Assembly (NCBI RefSeq): GCF_040183065.1
Contig: NW_027185566.1
Span: 993,714-1,057,713, forward strand
From: Periplaneta americana
Lineage: Eukaryota; Arthropoda; Insecta; Blattodea; Blattidae
Direction: 5' to 3'
Length of the DNA stretch: 64,000 nucleotides
The position numbers and the translations under genes are program-made. The notes below the pieces were generated by a model. That model was given only the letters and a program-made list of their open reading frames with translations, was not told where the DNA came from and did not search any database. Positions 60,412 to 64,000 of the stretch are shown here, piece by piece. The stretch's first letter is position 1; each line of letters begins with the position of its first letter.

Positions 60412-60824
60412 ATATTTCTAGTCCAGTCATTTATAGAATAACCTTAAAAAAGATGAATGAATATCTTATTGAGTAGCTCGCTTTTATGAGAGCGGACAAA
60501 GTGTTGAAAAAATATTACTACAAAAGTACTTTTTGTATAGTATCCTCAAATATATTTGCATATACTTGTTACACTAAACAATTTAACCCAAGACTGAGAA
60601 GAAATTTATTTGTTTTTCGTCTTGGGAGTTCTTACTGAAAAAGAATTTTAACATATCCATTGGAAGTTTTTCTTTATCTTTTCTCAAATCCATATTTTAT
60701 AAATACTTGACGCTATTTTTGAGTACGAATGGAGAGTTTAAGGTTATTTTAAATAATGTTATATTATACTTTTGTTGTATAGTATCTTTATCCAAAAGAA
60801 AGTTTAATTTTTTGGAGGAAAAAA
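60412..60824. other. Intergenic region (413 bp) with palindromes and a repeated 12-mer
   Basis: No gene is seen. TACAAAAG-TA-CTTTT(T)GTA forms a near-perfect palindrome at 60519-60537. TTGTATAGTATC occurs at 60533-60544 and again at 60775-60786, 39 bases before the next start, each preceded by TACTTTT. CCCAAGAC/GTCTTGGG (60587-60594, 60619-60626) form an 8-bp hairpin without a following U-tract. These could be operator and promoter elements of the downstream oxidoreductase gene, which has its own GGAGG site. Confidence 0.5.
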
Positions 60825-61846
60825 ATGTTATTTGAACCTATAAAACTAGGAGATATGGAAATAAAAAATAGAGTGGTTATGCCGCCTTTGTGTAGTTATG
60901 TTGCATTTAATGGAGATGGAAAGGCTACAGAATTTCATTTGCAACATTATTTATCTAGAGCTATTGGAGGAGTAGGGCTCATTGTTCAAGAAGCAACAGC
61001 TATTATGCCGCAAGGAAGAATTACAAAACATGATTTAGGGATCTGGACAGATGAACAGGCACAATCTTTAAAGCCTATGGTAAAAGCAGTACAACAAACG
61101 GGTAGTAAAATTATTATTCAATTGTCTCATGCAGGCAGAAAAACAGAAGTACCAGAAGGCAAATTCTGGCAGCATCCGCCATTCCATTTTCCAGTCAACA
61201 TAAAACACCTACGGAGATGTCTCTAGAGGATATTAAAGAAGCTCAAGAGGCATTTGTTTTGGCAACAAAAAGGGCATTAAATATAACAGGATATGATGGG
61301 ATAGAACTCCATGCAGCTCATGGATATTTAATCAACACTTTTCTTTCTCCGGCTTCCAATAAAAGAACGGATGAATATGGAGGAAGCGTAGAAAATAGAG
61401 TACGGTTTTAAAAGAAATTTTGGAGAACATAAGAAGCTTCTACCCTAAAGATAAACTGTTGGTCGTACGGGTGAGTGCGGAAGAATATGTTCCTGAAGGT
61501 AATCATCCAGAGGATATGTTAGAGCTTCTTCAGCCCATTATACATTTGATAGATGTTGTTCATATCAGTTCTGGAGGGAATGTTTCCAGTCAAAAAAATA
61601 GAAGATTATCCCCTTTATCAAGTGGATTTTTCTAAAATTATCAAGGAAAAACTAGGGTGTCCTACCATTGCTGTGGGTAAAATTACCACTATAAAAGAAG
61701 CAGAATATATTCTAAGAACCCAAGCCGCTGATATGGTTGCATTTGGTAGAGAATTGCTAAGAAATCCATTTTTCTTTGCACAACACAATCCAGATCTGGT
61801 GGAAAATTATCCTTCTTATAAACGAAGTTTTGCGGAACAAGATTAA
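60825..61846 (+). pseudogene. Old-yellow-enzyme family NADH:flavin oxidoreductase (NamA/YqjM-like), frame broken three times
   Basis: The family reduces activated alkenes using FMN. Protein similarity runs from MLFEPIKLGDMEIKNRVVMP to FGRELLRNPFF over about 340 codons, the normal length, but the frame changes near 61170, 61408 and 61590. The changes are explained by loss of one A in AAA, loss of one T in TTTT, and gain of one A in an A7 run. Catalytic segments QLSHAGRK and [20 protein letters not shown] are otherwise intact. Homopolymer indels suggest sequencing error or very recent decay. It ends convergent with hydF. Confidence 0.8.
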
Positions 61847-63056
61847 TTTTTTTTATTTAGAGGTTTTACTGCTCGGTCTAAAATCCCTAGCATACTGGCA
61901 ATTGCCAATCCATAGTTGGTAACGGGGATAGATTTATCTTTGATAAGGTGAAGTCGATTTTGCATTTCTTTTCTATTAATCATGCATCCACCGCAGTGGA
62001 TTACTAGGTCGTAAATGGAGAGGTCTAACGGGAAACCTGTGCCATTAGAAAACTCAAATTGAATAGAAGGATCAATTTTTGACTTTACCCACTGTGGAAT
62101 TTTTACCGTGGCAATATCCTGTTCTTGTTGCACATGGGTACAAGCCTCAGCAATAAGAACTTTGGAATTGGGTTGAAGTTCTAAAAGTTTTTTTGCTCCT
62201 ACAAGTTGGAGTTCTAAATCACCTTTAAGTCTTGCAAAAAGAATGGAAAACGAAGTCAAAGGTAGATGTTCGGGCAAAATTTTGGAAACAAATTCAAAAA
62301 CTTGGGAGTCTGTAACAACCAAAGCTGGTTTTTGTGCCAAAGTTTTGAGAGTGGTTTCTAGTTCTGTTTCTTTGCAAGAAACCACAATAGCATTTTGATC
62401 TAATATATCTCTTATAGTTTGTACTTGTGGTAAAATCAGTCTCCCCCCTAGGCATCCCTTTATCAATAGGCATAACTAGAAGGACAATATCTAGTGGTTT
62501 AATTAAGTCTCCCAAAATACTAGGTGATTCAAAGGCTTTGGGGCTATATTGAATAATTTTTTCAAAAAGCTCTTCTAAATATTGCTTATTTTTTGCTGAT
62601 ACACTCACGGTGGGGATTTGCCTTATCCAAAGTTCATTAATCAATTCTCTTGGGTAAGAAACTTGGTCTATTTTATTAAGAACGACAATAAATGGAGTTT
62701 GTTTTTTCTGAAATAAGGAAATGAATTCTTCTTCTATTTGATCCAATGGAGAGGTCGATAACTAAAAGGGCGATATCTGTTTTCCCCAATATTTGCAGGG
62801 TTTTTTCTACTCTCAAATTTCCTAGTTCTGGATGGTCGTCGTCGAAACCAGGAGTATCAATAATGACAACAGGACCTAATGGTGCAACTTCCATAGCCTT
62901 TTGTACTGGATCTGTAGTGGTTCCTTTCATATCAGAAGTGATAACTATCTCTTGCCCTAGTATGGCGTTCATTAAGGAGGATTTTCCCGCATTTCTTTTA
63001 CCGAATAGTCCAATATGTAAACGATTTGCCGATGGAGTTTTATGGAGTTCTGACAT
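61843..63056 (-). pseudogene. hydF: [FeFe]-hydrogenase maturation GTPase HydF, frame broken twice
   Basis: HydF is the scaffold on which the hydrogenase 2Fe subcluster is built. The N-terminal GTPase domain has GKRNAGKSS, GTTTDPV and IDTPGFDD. The C-terminal cluster domain has EACTH and HCGGC, which hold the FeS ligands. The frame shifts near 62745 (one base too many around CTCTCC) and near 62455 (six Gs where five restore IDKGMPRG-RLILPQ). Apart from these the reading is complete at about 404 codons. Downstream of hydG on the same strand. Confidence 0.85.
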
Positions 63057-63064
63057 AGGTATCT

Positions 63065-64000
63065 CTAATAATAAAGGTCATTTTCGCCATCTTGAATCCG
63101 CTGGACATCTTTTTTGAGTTTTTCTTTGGTGTGGAATCGAGATTTTAGATTTTCAATTTGGTCGGCAATGAGTTTTTCTCCCATTTTTTGGTTTCTGGTG
63201 TTCCGTAATCTCTCAGATATTCTTGAAGGGTAAAAAGACTGTTAGGGGTACAAAATTCGTGGATAAATCCAGGTTTAGAAAATTCCATAAAGTGTTCACC
63301 TGTTCTACCTAAACGGTAACAAGCCGTACAAAAAGAGGGCACAAATCCTGTTTGTAGAAGATCGAACATAACTTCATCCAACGAACGGGTATCTCCAATA
63401 GCAAATTGCTCTTTATTTAAGTTTTGATCTTTAGCATCTTCTTTAGAAGAATAAGAATCTAGCTCAATCTGAGTCCCAGCGTCAATTTGAGAGACCCCTA
63501 GTTCTAGACATTCTCGTCTTAAGTGAGCTTCTCTCTAGCTGTTAAAATGAGCCCTGTATAAGGAACAGCTAACCTCAATATTGCAATAACCTTTTTAAAA
63601 TTTTCATCCGAAAGATGGTATGTGGCATCTTGTATTACCCCACTAGCTTCTTTAATTCTAGGAAAAGAAAGCGTGTGAGGACCTACACCATACTTATCCT
63701 CCAAATAATAAGTATGAGTTAAAAGTGCTAAAACCTCAAATTTCCAGTCATAAAGACCAAAAAGAACACCTAACCCCACATCATCAATGCCCGCTTCTTG
63801 AGCTCTATCCATAGAAAATAAACGCCATTTGAAATTGGATTTTTCTCCTTGTGGGTGAACTTTGGCATAGGTTTCTTGATGGTAGGTTTCTTGAAAAATT
63901 TGATATGTTCCAATACCTGCTTCTTTTATTTTTTTAAAGTCCTCCACACTCAAAGGAGCCGCATTGATGTTCACTCGGCGGATTTCCCCCGTTTTATCAG
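63065..64000 (-). pseudogene. hydG: [FeFe]-hydrogenase maturase HydG, C-terminal part, frame broken twice; runs off window
   Basis: HydG is a radical SAM tyrosine lyase that makes the CO and CN ligands of the hydrogenase H-cluster. The window has the C-terminal two thirds; the N-terminal cluster motif lies outside. Diagnostic features are GEIRRVNINAAPLSV, FQETYHQETYAK, GPHTLSFPR and the auxiliary-cluster motif CTACYRLGRTGEHFM with a later Cys in HEFCTPN. Frame shifts occur near 63530 (one base missing in GAGAGAAGCT) and near 63195 (A6 where A7 is needed). The stop at 63065 is 8 bases before hydF. Confidence 0.82.

Noticed and set aside
1..64000. CRISPR arrays, rRNA and tRNA genes
   Set aside because: No regularly spaced repeats and no tRNA or rRNA signatures were seen in the gaps by eye; a covariance-model scan was not possible.

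Overview
The window looks like the replication-origin side of a low-GC spirochaete chromosome. Features seen in the sequence that suggest this are: a flagellar rod gene and flgA placed directly before mreBCD-mrdA-rodA, cheR-cheB, a bactofilin, a CarD-type regulator, a degenerate radical-SAM/SPASM protein of a type I associate with spirochaetes, many signal-peptide and lipoprotein genes, and an [FeFe]-hydrogenase maturation module. A Brevinema-like organism would fit, but that placement is a guess. I saw no rRNA, tRNA, CRISPR array or intact insertion sequence.

Region 1 (1-13.8 kb) is organised around a probable oriC. From dnaA (10.4-11.8 kb) leftward every gene is on the minus strand: class A PBP, a zinc-ribbon protein, ispH, prmC, a DUF3100-type transporter pair with an M20 amidohydrolase, a lipoprotein asparaginase, glpX and cysS. 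To the right, rpsF-ssb-rpsR-rplI run on the plus strand. The dnaA-rpsF gap carries DnaA-box-like sequences, and a perfect 16-bp parS sits about 10 kb away at 1740-1755.

Region 2 (13.8-28.5 kb) opens with a decayed gene and two tandem paralogous membrane proteins of no family I know. Then come cheB-cheR, a metallophosphoesterase, holA and an M23 peptidase (minus strand), followed by a plus-strand run: nrnA, three unknown envelope/helical/TPR proteins, dprA, hemW and rnc. A YhcC-type radical SAM gene faces it. cheB and hemW both seem to need an ATT start.

Region 3 (28.5-39.5 kb) has four tandem, diverged, exported proteins that appear to be one family (three lipoproteins, one with an ordinary signal peptide), then flgG, flgA and the complete rod-shape operon mreB-mreC-mreD-mrdA-rodA.

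Region 4 (39.5-60.4 kb) holds yajC-secD-secF, the SPASM protein, bactofilin, a membrane-anchored SurA/PpiD-like protein, comM, uvrC, carD, an orphan TIR-like effector gene, dnaE, a HIT protein, nrdA (without the usual C-terminal cysteine pair), an RNase HI with a viroplasmin-type N-domain, a 54-residue ferredoxin missed by a length cut-off, HU, and a WG-repeat protein.

Region 5 (60.8-64 kb) has three consecutive genes (an old-yellow-enzyme relative, hydF, hydG), each broken by one-base indels, mostly in homopolymers. Reading frames elsewhere are clean apart from the 13.8-14.3 kb remnant. Either this end of the window is poorly sequenced or an anaerobic module is decaying.
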